64,000 nt of DNA from Streptomyces lomondensis (GCF_014651035.1 NZ_BMWC01000017.1:62001-126000), one strand, 5' to 3'; shown: positions 15,478-24,781, counted from the first letter of the stretch. Notes: generated by a model not told the origin, from the letters alone. Made by a program: numbers and translations.

Positions 15478-16404
15478 ATGACCGACTCCGAGATCGAGAT
15501 CACCGCAGAGCTGGTCCACGGTCTTCTCCAGGACCAGCATCCGGACCTTGCGGGGCTGGCCATCCGCGAAGTAGCGGGCGGCTGGGGCAACCAGATGTGG
15601 CGCCTCGGGGATGAGTTGGCCGTGCGCATGCCGCGCATGGAACAAGCCCCGGATCTCCTGCGCAAGGAGTGCCGGTGGCTGCCCGTCCTGGCCCCGCGCC
15701 TTCCGCTTCCGGTTCCGACTCCTGTGCGAATCGGCGAACCGTCCGCGCGCTTCCCGAGGCCGTGGGCCGTCATGACGTGGGTTCCCGGGGAGCCGCTCGA
15801 CTGCACCTCGATCAGCCGTGACGACCACGCGGCCGACGCTCTGGCGGGCTTCCTCGGGGCGCTCCACGTCGAGGCGCCCGCCGAGGCGCCGGCCAGTTCG
15901 GACCGCGGCGCTCACCCCAAGAAGTGCACGGACGGCTTCGAGAACTTCTTGCACGCCATTGCCCCCGGCGGCATTGCCGCCGACGTCCGGGCCGTCCGGG
16001 ATGTCTGGGACGATGCCGTCGCGGCCCCCGAGTGGGAGGGCCCGCCGGTATGGCTGCACGGTGACCTCCATCCCGCGAACGTCGTCGTCTCGGACGGGAC
16101 GCTCTCGGGCGTGGTCGATTTCGATGCCCTGTTCGCCGGCGATCCGGCGTGGGACCTCGCGGCGGCGTGGCTGCTCCTTCCCGCGGACGCGTGCTCACGG
16201 TTCTTCGAGGTTTACGCGCATGCGGACGAGGCGACGATCCGGCGCGCCCGCGGGTTGGCTGCCCTGAAGAGCCTCTTCCTCATCCTCATGGGCCAGAACG
16301 GGGAACGGGGCCTTCCCGGCGGCAAGCCGACATGGGGACCAGCAGGCCGGGCGGCGCTCGATCGCGTTCTGACCTTTAGCGTGCGCCGGCCCTCTCCCGC
16401 GTAG
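15478..16404 (+). CDS. Aminoglycoside phosphotransferase (APH) family kinase
   Basis: This 308-residue protein has the APH kinase core: the N-lobe with GGWGNQMWRLGDELAVRMPR, the catalytic HGDLHPAN (194-201) and the metal-binding DFD (214-216) in VVDFDALFAGDPAWDLA. The family phosphorylates aminoglycosides, macrolides, choline, homoserine or other hydroxylated small molecules; the substrate here cannot be read from sequence. The ATG at 15478 has no Shine-Dalgarno but has TACGGT 8 nt before it, so the mRNA may be leaderless. It diverges from the PrmC-like gene across a 197-bp gap. Confidence 0.85.
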   Translation: MTDSEIEITAELVHGLLQDQHPDLAGLAIREVAGGWGNQMWRLGDELAVRMPRMEQAPDLLRKECRWLPVLAPRLPLPVPTPVRIGEPSARFPRPWAVMTWVPGEPLDCTSISRDDHAADALAGFLGALHVEAPAEAPASSDRGAHPKKCTDGFENFLHAIAPGGIAADVRAVRDVWDDAVAAPEWEGPPVWLHGDLHPANVVVSDGTLSGVVDFDALFAGDPAWDLAAAWLLLPADACSRFFEVYAHADEATIRRARGLAALKSLFLILMGQNGERGLPGGKPTWGPAGRAALDRVLTFSVRRPSPA

Positions 16405-16480
16405 GCCCCGCTCGTGGAGCCTCTCAACCCGGTACTTGCCGTGAAAAGACCATCCTGCGTGGGGCGGTGACCCGAACCGG

Positions 16481-17083
16481 TCAGAGACCCGACGGATGAC
16501 TGGAAAGCCAGTCGGCATGCCGATCACGCAGCCGGTCCCGCTCCTCGGACGTGGGGAGGAAGACGTCGGCGCCACCGTCGTAGGGGTGGTGGATGCGCTG
16601 CATCCGGGTGTCGGTGATGAGGACTCCCCCCACCTTCTCGTCGGCGGTGTCCCGGAGCAACTCGTCGATGCAGCCACGCCGCCAGGGCCGGCGAACGGCG
16701 AAGAGGTGGCAGTACGTGCGGAACTCAGGATCAGGATCGTCCTGCACCAGCAGACTCTGCCAATACCCTGCGACGGATTGGAAGGACGGAACCTCGGCTT
16801 CGGTCGTCCAGAGCGGAGTGATCACATACACGTCCGCACCAGTGAACAACTCATCGAGGACGGTGTTGTAACGCTCCAGGACAACGGCGTACTCGCTCTC
16901 GTCCTCCGCGTACCGCTTCGACTCCGGCAGGCTGTGGAAACGAACCCAGACATCCCGATACGGGTCACGGAGCTTGTACCCGACCGGAGGGCAACCGGGC
17001 CAACGCTGCTGCCACAGCTCCGTCAAATCTGCCTGTCCGCTGTCAGGCACCCGCCGCACTCGTCCTCTCGCGAATGAACTCAC
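16481..17083 (-). CDS. DUF3885-like protein
   Basis: The 200-residue soluble protein starts at ATG 17083. It is rich in Trp, Tyr and Arg. Its C-terminal third has the pattern of DUF3885 (GGVLITDTRMQRIHHPYDGGADVFL followed by a charged helix), which I recall as a domain of unknown function found singly in many bacteria. There is no signal or membrane segment. It begins a group of small uncharacterised genes up to 20.5 kb. An immunity-type role is possible by analogy with other stand-alone soluble domains in such islands, but nothing here proves it. Confidence 0.65.
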   Translation of the reverse strand: MSSFARGRVRRVPDSGQADLTELWQQRWPGCPPVGYKLRDPYRDVWVRFHSLPESKRYAEDESEYAVVLERYNTVLDELFTGADVYVITPLWTTEAEVPSFQSVAGYWQSLLVQDDPDPEFRTYCHLFAVRRPWRRGCIDELLRDTADEKVGGVLITDTRMQRIHHPYDGGADVFLPTSEERDRLRDRHADWLSSHPSGL

Positions 17084-17203
17084 CCACGACCATGATGCCG
17101 GGACTCGCCCACGCGAGAAACCCGGTAACAGCGCTGGCAGACCGGCCCGGCAACGTCAAAAGGGGGTGGCCTCGTCGCGCACCAGAGAGGCAGGATCGGC
17201 CCT

Positions 17204-17818
17204 GTGATGCGCCATGCCCACGAGGATCCCGAACTGTTGACTCTGGTTCGCCGCTATGTCACGCCCGAGCGGCGCTATATGAAGCTCGGCGGCAGCTTGC
17301 TGCGCATGCAGAGTCCGGAGTACGATCGATTCCTGCGACAGCTGAGCGAGGACGCAGGGGTCATCACCGCGAATGAGATCGTCACCCTCCTTGAGGGCGG
17401 GTGGCGCGAGCGGAGAACTGCGGCGTGGCTCGTGGCTGTCTCCCGCCGGACCGAGTTCCGTGAGCGTCTCGGGGAACTCCTGCTGGCCAGCGAGGTCTGC
17501 TGTGCCGGCCTGGCCTACTGCGTGGCCCTGGCCAGCTTCGGAACGCCGCGCGACGCCGACCTGCTGGTCGCCTACCTTGATCGCTACCTTCGCCGACCCG
17601 ACCTTGCATACGACCAGACTGTGGCCATGGGCGCTCTCTTGTTCATCGACCTGAATCTCAAAGGCGACCAAGCCGCCCGTTTCCTGGCCCCCGGCGCCCT
17701 GTGGCAACAGTGGCTCCAGGGTGCGTCTCACATGCAGGCCACTACAGACCCCGCTTCCTACCTGAGCCTCGTCCGCCGGCTTTGCGCCTTCGTTGAAGAG
17801 TGCGTCGAAGCGAGTTGA
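17204..17818 (+). CDS. DUF6000-like conserved protein
   Basis: The 204-residue product begins GTG-ATG, so either codon could start it. It is a helical soluble protein with an opening MMRHAHEDPELLTLVRRYV and RYMKLGGSLLR, and a later AAWLVAVSRR...GELLLASEVCCAGLAYC region that resembles a short alpha-solenoid (HEAT-like pairs). It matches my memory of the streptomycete family DUF6000, whose function is unknown. It is divergently placed to the DUF3885-like gene, 120 bp away. Confidence 0.65.
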   Translation: MMRHAHEDPELLTLVRRYVTPERRYMKLGGSLLRMQSPEYDRFLRQLSEDAGVITANEIVTLLEGGWRERRTAAWLVAVSRRTEFRERLGELLLASEVCCAGLAYCVALASFGTPRDADLLVAYLDRYLRRPDLAYDQTVAMGALLFIDLNLKGDQAARFLAPGALWQQWLQGASHMQATTDPASYLSLVRRLCAFVEECVEAS

Positions 17819-17958
17819 CGACAACATGCTGTGCGCAGGGCGCATGTTGGTGACTGCTGCGTTTCTTGCCCTCTGATGGACATGCTCGCTGGTATTAGTT
17901 GCGCGCCGTCGACACCGCGAACGTAGGCCGGCGGGCGCGGAGATGATGCCGGGGCCGG

Positions 17959-18093
17959 GTGGTTGAGCGGCTGCGCGCCTCGGCACCGGCGGCGGTGGCC
18001 GAACTGGTCGCGCAGCCCGGCCCCGACGAGATCGTGCCCAGGCTGGTGGCGCTCACCGCGGCGGTTGTCCGCGTCACTCGGAATCCGCGTTGA
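17959..18093 (+). pseudogene. Short helical gene remnant
   Basis: A 44-codon frame encodes VVERLRASAPAAVAELVA, a helical segment, then stops. A stop lies five codons upstream and there is no ribosome site. It looks like the C-terminal tail of a lost gene, possibly a regulator; the parent family cannot be named. Together with the NmrA remnant it fills the 657-bp gap 17819-18475 that otherwise shows nothing. Confidence 0.35.
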
Positions 18094-18197
18094 CCTCAAT
18101 TGCGCTTGGGGTTCCAGACTTGCCACGCAGTGCCTGCTCGCTTGACTCCCGGTGCGGTCCCTCACCGGGAGAGAACACCCCTCACAAGGAGTTCGAC

Positions 18198-18323
18198 TTG
18201 ACTGACAGCAACACCATTCTGGTCATCGGCGCGACTGGAACCGACCGCCCCGCCGGCCCGCGGCGGTGCTCATGCGGCTCGCCCCCACAGCCCTGCCCGG
18301 GCGACCCGCGCGCCGGTCGTTGA
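18198..18323 (+). pseudogene. Truncated NmrA-type NAD(P)-binding protein gene
   Basis: A TTG start with AAGGAG about 6 bp before it opens a frame TDSNTILVIGATGTDRP. This is the first beta-strand and glycine-rich dinucleotide loop of NmrA-like atypical short-chain dehydrogenases (usually ILVIGATGKTGR). After the loop the frame turns into unrelated Pro/Arg/Cys-rich sequence and stops at 18323, about a fifth of the normal ~280-residue length. The loss is consistent with a frameshift or large deletion right after the loop. Confidence 0.55.
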
Positions 18324-18475
18324 CGGACAGCACCGCGACATACTCCGCCGCGGCGAGGTGCGCACGGCCGGAGTGCTTGCCGTCCGGTGCCGGCCAGTCA
18401 CTCTCGTACGAGTTCGGACGCCACCACCGAAGAATCCGCATGACGTCCCGCGTGGTGCTGGCCTAGCGTTCGCCC

Positions 18476-18931
18476 ATGACCTCCCCGGACGACGGCATGG
18501 ACGACGAGCCCGGCGTGACCATCCGCTCCCTGGACAACGCGGCCGTCGGAGTGCGGCTCAGCGGACAGGAGCCGTTCGACGAAGGCTGCGTGCAATACGT
18601 GGTCGAGGCCTGGGCTCCCGGCCTGACCGCGCGCGTCGACGAGGTCGTGGCCTGGATCTGGGACGCCGATCTTGCGGCCTTCGTCGCCGGGCTGGCTGCG
18701 GATTACCAGGGCTGGGAAGGCGAGCGGGTCTGGCAGACCTACGACGGGGACCTGGCCGTGTCCGCCGTCTTTCGGTCCGGCGGCCATGTCGGGTTGACCT
18801 GGACGTTGCGCCCCTGGCCGAATGTCGCGGGAGGATGGACTGCCTCGGTGACCACCTGGCTGGAGGCCGGAGAGCAGATGTCGTCCCTGGCGTCCGACGT
18901 CGAGGAGTTTCTCTCCGGAGAGCAGCCATGA
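18476..18931 (+). CDS. DUF6228-family protein
   Basis: The 151-residue soluble acidic protein matches my memory of DUF6228: VTIRSLDNAAVGVRLSGQEPFDEG, a WAPGLTARVDEVVAWIWDADLAAF helix-strand unit, DYQGWEGERVWQTYDGDLAVSAVF, and HVGLTWTLRPWPNVAGGW. No function is known. The ATG has no Shine-Dalgarno, but TAGCGT (18464-18469) lies 6 nt before it, so the mRNA may be leaderless. The downstream gene overlaps by ATGA, so the two proteins are probably made together and may interact. Confidence 0.75.
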   Translation: MTSPDDGMDDEPGVTIRSLDNAAVGVRLSGQEPFDEGCVQYVVEAWAPGLTARVDEVVAWIWDADLAAFVAGLAADYQGWEGERVWQTYDGDLAVSAVFRSGGHVGLTWTLRPWPNVAGGWTASVTTWLEAGEQMSSLASDVEEFLSGEQP

Positions 18932-19395
18932 CAGCAGACATGCGCATGACCTGGACGTTGGGCGGACACGGCTGGGCCGACTGCACCGTAGAGAGTGACC
19001 GAGCGAAAGCGGAACTCACCGCGTCCTACCTCACCAGTGCTCCGGAGGACTTGCTGACTGCCCTGGCCCGGCTCATCGCCGGCGAGACGGAGGCCCGCGC
19101 ACAGTTCGAAGCCGAGCCAACGGCCTACCGCTGGATCTTCTGTCGCGAGGGCGACGACAGCCGGGTTCGCGTGCTGGAGCTGCGACAGGGCAGCGACCAC
19201 GACAACAAGGGCACCGAGATCTGGTCGGCACAGCTCCCCGTCGACGCACTCGTCCGAGCCGTGATCCGCTGCTTCGACGAGGTGGCTCGGTCCTATGGTG
19301 AGAGCAGCTACCGCAGTAAATGGGGCGAGCACTTCCCTCGAATCGAGCTCGAAGCCCTCAGACGCCTCTGGCACGCTCGCCGCCGACGCGACTAG
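18928..19395 (+). CDS. Conserved protein of unknown function, partner of DUF6228
   Basis: The 155-residue protein is soluble, with an opening MRMTWTLGGHGWADCTVESD, a TASYLTSAPEDLLTALARLIAGE helix and a basic end LRRLWHARRRRD. It has no signal or recognised catalytic motif. The ATGA overlap with the DUF6228 gene indicates coupled translation. Its TAG stop shares the palindrome CTAG (19392-19395) with the stop of the converging gene. I do not recognise the family. Confidence 0.65.
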   Translation: MTADMRMTWTLGGHGWADCTVESDRAKAELTASYLTSAPEDLLTALARLIAGETEARAQFEAEPTAYRWIFCREGDDSRVRVLELRQGSDHDNKGTEIWSAQLPVDALVRAVIRCFDEVARSYGESSYRSKWGEHFPRIELEALRRLWHARRRRD

Positions 19396-20528
19396 AAGAT
19401 GTCGGCCGATCTGTCCTGCGTGAGGTTCTCGAGGATCGTGCGCATCCACGGGCTGCGAACGTCCGGTAGCCGGACCAAGGTGTGCTGGAACGTTCCCCGG
19501 TCGGCCCGGAACAGGTAGTTGGGGCGCGGCGGGAGCGGGTAGTCGCGGAGGACGTCTCGGGGTACGCCGCCCGAAGCGGGAACCGGCACGTACGGCTGGG
19601 GAGAGACCAGCCACAGCCACACTCCCAGCGGCAGGGGCACCGGGTACGCCGATGCCGCTGGGCCGGCGGGGGCCCAGGTCTGACCCGTCTGGGGATGGAC
19701 CGGTACGAGGAGGATGTCGACGCCCGCGCCGGGGGAGGGTTCTCCTGGTCCAGCCAGGACGGCGCGCCGCGTTGGCGGGCCCGCGGGCAGCAGGGCGTCG
19801 AGCGCGCGTTGGAACACGTCCGCGGTCAGACCGTTGGGGACCTTTACCGGCTGCCCTTCGGAGGCTACAAGCAGGTGGGCGAGCGCCTGGCCGGCTGCCG
19901 CCTCCCACTGCGGACTCCACGACCAGTAGTGGCCCGACCCCAACCGTCCTCCCCATGTGGCAATCGGCTCGAACGGGGGCGTGCTCTCCCCCTTCTCTGC
20001 CAGTTCCGCCCAGGAGAACGACGCAGCGTGGACACCGTTGACGAGGACCCGACGCACGGCGTCCGAACTGAGCCGCGCTGCCTGCCAGAGCGAGCAGTCG
20101 TCCACCCTGGTCGCCACGGGCAGGTCGCACGCTTCGCAGGCCATGTTGGGCCCGTCGGCCCCGTCGAGACCACAGCAGGCACCGCCGCGCTTCTCGGGGA
20201 TCAGCCGGGTTCCGCGGATATCGCCGGGCGCGATGACAATCGCGCCGGGCGTACTGTCGGACACGGCGTGGACCGGCGCATAGATGCCGCGCGCTTCCGC
20301 CTCGCCCGGATCGATCTCGTCCCACATCCGCCACGGCCCTCCCCAGGGGTCCGGGTCCACGGCAAACGTCCCTGACTCCATGAGCACCGGAAGTTGGACC
20401 CCATTCCCGTACTTCTGACGGGCGTGGGCCGGAAGGGAGACCTGGGACAAGGGGACGGTCAGCTCGGCATCGCACCGCGCACAAACGAAAACGAACAAGA
20501 GCCCCCTCCGTACGGGAAACAGCTGCAT
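19392..20528 (-). CDS. Uncharacterised streptomycete protein with Cys motifs
   Basis: The 378-residue product starts MQLFPVRRGLLFVFVCARC at an ATG (20528); an in-frame start nine codons upstream is possible. CARC near the start and CCG...CEAC around residues 115-135 could bind zinc. Conserved-looking blocks include VIAPGDIRGTRLIPEKRGG, GADGPNMACEACDLPVATRVDDCSLWQA and a Pro-rich C-terminal region. It is predicted to be cytoplasmic. Similar proteins occur widely in Streptomyces without an assigned role. Confidence 0.65.
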   Translation of the reverse strand: MQLFPVRRGLLFVFVCARCDAELTVPLSQVSLPAHARQKYGNGVQLPVLMESGTFAVDPDPWGGPWRMWDEIDPGEAEARGIYAPVHAVSDSTPGAIVIAPGDIRGTRLIPEKRGGACCGLDGADGPNMACEACDLPVATRVDDCSLWQAARLSSDAVRRVLVNGVHAASFSWAELAEKGESTPPFEPIATWGGRLGSGHYWSWSPQWEAAAGQALAHLLVASEGQPVKVPNGLTADVFQRALDALLPAGPPTRRAVLAGPGEPSPGAGVDILLVPVHPQTGQTWAPAGPAASAYPVPLPLGVWLWLVSPQPYVPVPASGGVPRDVLRDYPLPPRPNYLFRADRGTFQHTLVRLPDVRSPWMRTILENLTQDRSADIF

Positions 20529-20609
20529 CGTCGCAGCTCGGCGACGGCCCGCCAACGTGTTTTCTCATTCGTCGTGGAGGGTCGACGCAGCGGGGGCGAG
20601 TCCCAGCCG

Positions 20610-20630
20610 GCCGCCGTCTCTGACGGCGGC
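20610..20630. other. Perfect hairpin between divergent genes
   Basis: GCCGCCGTC and GACGGCGGC make a 9-bp stem with a TCT loop just before the MarR operator. It lies in the divergent gap 20529-20692, so it is unlikely to end either neighbour; it may be an attenuator or a binding site. Confidence 0.4.
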
Positions 20631-20635
20631 AAGCA

Positions 20636-20656
20636 ATGGTTGGCCTATGCAACCAT
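20636..20656 (+). promoter_or_regulatory. Putative MarR operator
   Basis: ATGGTTG and CAACCAT are perfect 7-bp arms around a 7-bp spacer, 36 bp upstream of the MarR start. The size and symmetry fit a MarR dimer site and suggest autoregulation. Confidence 0.5.
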
Positions 20657-20692
20657 GGGAGGGGGACGCAGAGACGCCGTGAGGGAGGTCCC

Positions 20693-21130
20693 GTGCACGG
20701 AGCCAACGCCGTGGAGACCATCCAGCGGGAGATGACGGTCTTCGCCCGCCGCGCCCGTGCCGCGGCCGGGCGGATGCACCCCGAGCTGTCGCTGGTGTCG
20801 TACACGCTGCTCGGGCATCTGGAGGAGAGCGGTGGGTGCCGCGCCACCGACCTGGCCGCCCACTACGCCCTGGACAAGTCCACGGTCAGCCGCCAGGTGG
20901 CCGCGCTGGAGCGCTCCGGCCTCGTCGAGCGCCGCCCCGACGCGGCGGATCAGCGTGCGCAGGTGCTGCACCTGACGCAGGCCGGGCGGCGCGTCCTGGC
21001 CCGGGTCACCGAGAGCCGCCGGGCGGCCTTCCGGGAGCGGCTGGCGCACTGGCCGGCGGCGGATCTGAACCGATTCGCGGACTACCTCGTGCGGTACAAC
21101 GCCTGGCCCGGCCCCGCTCGGCGGGACTAG
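20693..21130 (+). CDS. MarR-family transcriptional regulator
   Basis: This 145-residue protein has the MarR winged helix: LSLVSYTLLGHLEESGGCRATDLAAHYALDKSTVSRQVAALERSGLVERR, then the wing PDAADQRAQVLHLTQAGRRVL. The GTG start at 20693 is chosen because GAGGGAGG precedes it by 4 bp. It lies 86 bp upstream of a molybdoenzyme/reductase pair and could control it together with itself through the inverted repeat at 20636. The effector is unknown. Confidence 0.87.
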   Translation: MHGANAVETIQREMTVFARRARAAAGRMHPELSLVSYTLLGHLEESGGCRATDLAAHYALDKSTVSRQVAALERSGLVERRPDAADQRAQVLHLTQAGRRVLARVTESRRAAFRERLAHWPAADLNRFADYLVRYNAWPGPARRD

Positions 21131-21216
21131 CCCGACCTGCACGTACGGTTGAATAGGCAATCACTGAGCATGCCGGCCGGCGGGGCGCCGTCGGCCCGGC
21201 CCGGAGGCACCACCCC

Positions 21217-21814
<598 letters not shown>

Positions 21815-21822
<8 letters not shown>

Positions 21823-22570
21823 GACCTTCGTGCCGCCCACGCGGTTCGCCGTGCCCGGGCGCATCGCCGTGAGCGAGCAGGCCGCCTCCGTGTGGCAGAC
21901 CGCGACGCTGACCGAGATCCGCCGCGAGACCCCGCGGGCCTCCACCTTCCGGTTCGCCGTGCCCGGCTGGCCGGGTCACCTGCCCGGTCAGCACCTGATG
22001 GTGCGGCTGACCGCCGAGGACGGCTACACGGCCCAGCGCCACTACTCGATCGCCTCGGCGCCGGACGACGCCGGGCACGTCGAGCTGACCCTGGATCATG
22101 TCGAGGGCGGCGAGGTCTCGGGCTGGTTCCACACCGTCGCCCGGCCCGGCGACCGGGTCGAGGTGCGGGGCCCGGTGAGCGGCTTCTTCGCCTGGCCGGG
22201 CGACCGGCCCGCACTGCTGATCGGCGCCGGCTCCGGCGTCGTACCGCTGATGTCGATGGTGCGGCACCACCGGGCGCGGAATCTGGCCGTGCCGCTGCGG
22301 CTGCTGGTGTCCGCGCGGAGTCCCGAAGAGCTCTTCTACGCCCGGGAGTTGGGCGCGGAGACGACGCCCGTCTTCACCCGGAGCGCGCCGGAGGGTGTGC
22401 CGGTGGGACGTATGGCGGCCGCACATGTGGCGCCGCTCCTGGCCGAGCAGCCTCCGGGTGGGTGGGAGGCCTATGTGTGCGGCTCCAACTCCTTCGCCGA
22501 GCACGCCTCCCGGTTGCTCGTGACGGCAGGTCAGCCCGTGGACCGCATCCGGATCGAGCGTTTCGGCTGA
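21815..22570 (+). CDS. FAD/NAD(P)H ferredoxin-reductase-like electron donor
   Basis: The 251-residue protein has the ferredoxin-NADP reductase fold: FAD-binding RHYSIASAP, phosphate-binding GAGSGVVPLMSMVRH and the NAD(P)-binding YVCGSNSFAEHASRLL near the end. It lacks an iron-sulfur domain. Its GTG overlaps the molybdoenzyme gene, so the two are co-translated, and it probably passes electrons from NAD(P)H to that enzyme. Confidence 0.88.
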
Positions 22571-22751
22571 CCTCGACTGATCTCGATGGACCTCGGCGGA
22601 CCTCGACGGCGGTCTGTCCCGCCGGTGTTGCCACAGCCCAGGGCGTGTCGCCGGCCACAGGGGCGGGGGCCCGGTGTTTCGCCGCGGCCGGTCCGGGCAC
22701 CCCGGCCCCAGGGCTTCGGCACGCGGCGCGCCGCCGCTCGTCCCGCGCGCA

Positions 22752-22844
22752 CGCACCAGCGGCCCGGGGAGCGGACCAGCGGCCCGGGGAGCGGACCGGC
22801 GGCCCGGCTGTCCCGTACGGCGCGGCTCGTCCGTACGGCGCGGC
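22752..22844. repeat. Short GC-rich tandem repeats in a gene-free stretch
   Basis: A 20-bp unit (ACCAGCGGCCCGGGGAGCGG) is present twice in tandem with a third partial copy. It is followed by CCGTACGGCGCGGC at 22813 and 22831. The surrounding gap 22571-23022 (452 bp) holds no convincing gene, only these repeats and CG-rich sequence before the next start. Confidence 0.6.
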
Positions 22845-23022
22845 CGGGCCGTACCCGGCGGGCGGGCGGCACCGAGGCCGTGGTGAGCGATCGATGCGCG
22901 TCGGAGGGGGTACCAGATCCGTGGGGGCACTCGCATGTGTGGCGTGACGCGGAGGGAGCGGCGGGGCCGCCACCGCACGGCCGGTCCGGCCCCCCGGCGG
23001 CGGTGACGGCGAGGAGGTCGAC

Positions 23023-23607
23023 ATGCGAACCCGGGTGCCCGGCTGGCGTTGGCGGCGCAGTCCCCTGCGGCGCCGGTCGGATGTCGTCGAGGCGTGGACG
23101 CTGCTGGTGGTCGCCGTCCTGATCCTGGTCGGCGCGCCTGTCGCGGGGGCGGCCGCCGCCGTGTGGGCGCACGGCGAGGTGCGGTCGATCGCGGCGGAGC
23201 AGCGGGCCGAGCGCCATCGGGTCCGTGCCGAAGTGGTCGGCGGGAAGGGCGACTCGCTGCCCTCCGTGCAGGCGGGCGGGCAGCACGCGTACCGGGCGAC
23301 CGTGCGCTGGACGGAGCCGGGCGAGGGGACGCGTACCGCGACGGCGAGGGTCCCCGCGGACACCCGGCAGGGTGAGACGGTGGACGTCTGGTTCGACTCC
23401 CGGGGGCGGAACGTGACCCCGCCGGTGGACGGTACCGGGATCTGGCAGCACACCCTCACGATGGGCACATGTGCCGCGGGCGGCGCGGTGCTCCTGGTGC
23501 TTCTCGGCCACTCCGTCGTGCGGCGGGTGGCGATGCGCCGCCGGCTCGCCGAATGGGAGCGGGAGTGGGCCCGGACGGAGCCGGAGTGGACGCACCGGGG
23601 CGCGTGA
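23023..23607 (+). CDS. Rv1733c-like two-helix membrane protein
   Basis: The 194-residue protein has two transmembrane helices (about 23-48, LLVVAVLILVGAPVAGAAAAVWA, and 146-166, LTMGTCAAGGAVLLVLLGHSVV). They flank an extracytoplasmic beta-rich domain (HRVRAEVVGGKG...YRATVRWTEPGEGTRTATARV...VDVWFDSRGRNVTPP). This is the layout of the Rv1733c family; the mycobacterial member is a dormancy-regulon antigen of unknown function. The basic N-terminus should stay in the cytoplasm. Confidence 0.8.
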   Translation: MRTRVPGWRWRRSPLRRRSDVVEAWTLLVVAVLILVGAPVAGAAAAVWAHGEVRSIAAEQRAERHRVRAEVVGGKGDSLPSVQAGGQHAYRATVRWTEPGEGTRTATARVPADTRQGETVDVWFDSRGRNVTPPVDGTGIWQHTLTMGTCAAGGAVLLVLLGHSVVRRVAMRRRLAEWEREWARTEPEWTHRGA

Positions 23608-23764
23608 CGCGACCCGCGCCTCCCGCCGGTGCCGCGCGCCCCGCGAGCAGGCGCCGTAGCGCGCCGCGGACCGCCGGAAATGACCTCGCCAGTCCGCCGA
23701 CCGTACCCGTAGTGTGATCATCCGCACTGTCCCCGCAGCCGTTGCTCACCCAAGGCGGTCCTAC

Positions 23765-24733
23765 ATGGCCCTGTTCGACCTTCCTCTCGACGAACTGCGC
23801 GAGTACCGCAGCGCGTCCACCGAGCCGGAGGACTTCGACGCGTTCTGGTCCAAGACGCTCCAGGAGGCGCGCACACACGACCTGGACGCCCGCTTCGAAC
23901 CGGTCGACACGGGACTGTCCACTGTGCAGGTGTTCGACGTGACGTTCGCCGGGTTCGGCGGTCACCCGGTCAAGGGCTGGCTGGTCCTGCCGGCCGGGGC
24001 GGACGGCCCGCTGCCGCTGGTCGTGGAGTTCATCGGCTACGGCGGAGGGCGCGGGCTGCCGCACGAGCACCTGCTGTGGGCGTCGACGGGCCGGGCGCAC
24101 TTCGTGATGGACACCCGCGGGCAGGGCAGCGCCTGGGGCGCGGGCGGCGGCACGGCGGACCCGGTGGGCGGCGCACCCGCGTACCCCGGGTTCATGACGC
24201 GCGGCATGGACGCGCCGGAGAACTACTACTACCGCCGGGTGTTCACGGACGCGGTGCGTGCCGTGGAGGCGGCCCGTGCGCACCCGCTCACCGACCCGGC
24301 GCGCACGGTGGCCGTCGGTTCCAGCCAGGGCGGCGGCATCACGATCGCGGTCGGCGGGCTGGTGCCGGACCTGGCGGGCATCGCGCCGGACGTGCCGTTC
24401 CTGTGCGACTTCCCGCGCGCGGCGACGCTCACCGACCGCCACCCGTACCGGGAGATCGGCCTCTACCTCAAGACGCACCGCGGCCGCACCGACGAGGCCC
24501 TGCGCACCCTGTCCTACTTCGACAGCGTGCACTTCGCCGCCCGCGGCCGGGCCCCCGCGCTCTTCTCGGCCGCCCTGGAGGACCAGACCTGCCCGCCGTC
24601 GACCGTCTTCGCGGCCTTCAACGCCTGGAGCCACGAGGACAAGACGATCGAGGTGTACGAGTTCAACGACCACGAGGGCGGCGGCCCCTTCCAGGAGGCG
24701 GCCAAGCTGCGCTGGATGCGCTCGTACATCTGA
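23765..24733 (+). CDS. Acetylxylan/cephalosporin-C deacetylase family esterase (CE7)
   Basis: The 322-residue alpha/beta hydrolase matches carbohydrate esterase family 7 in length and motifs: RGQGS in the oxyanion region (MDTRGQGS), nucleophile Ser187 in GSSQGG, Asp273 in LEDQTCPPST and His303 in DHEGGG. CE7 enzymes remove acetyl groups from short xylo-oligosaccharides and other small esters inside the cell. No signal peptide is seen. It is a single gene, separated from its neighbours by 157 and 118 bp. A -10-like TAGTGT lies at 23710. Confidence 0.92.
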   Translation: MALFDLPLDELREYRSASTEPEDFDAFWSKTLQEARTHDLDARFEPVDTGLSTVQVFDVTFAGFGGHPVKGWLVLPAGADGPLPLVVEFIGYGGGRGLPHEHLLWASTGRAHFVMDTRGQGSAWGAGGGTADPVGGAPAYPGFMTRGMDAPENYYYRRVFTDAVRAVEAARAHPLTDPARTVAVGSSQGGGITIAVGGLVPDLAGIAPDVPFLCDFPRAATLTDRHPYREIGLYLKTHRGRTDEALRTLSYFDSVHFAARGRAPALFSAALEDQTCPPSTVFAAFNAWSHEDKTIEVYEFNDHEGGGPFQEAAKLRWMRSYI

Positions 24734-24769
24734 TCCGGCCGTTCACCGCCGACGGGCTTCCCCCTTGGT

Positions 24770-24781
24770 CCGACCAGTCGG
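24770..24781 (+). promoter_or_regulatory. Inverted repeat upstream of the serine hydrolase gene
   Basis: CCGAC and GTCGG flank a 2-bp centre, with GGT before and TACG after. This resembles the ACCGAC-NN-GTCGGT type sites bound by several actinobacterial TetR proteins. It lies 70 bp before the start codon. No TetR gene is near. Confidence 0.35.
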
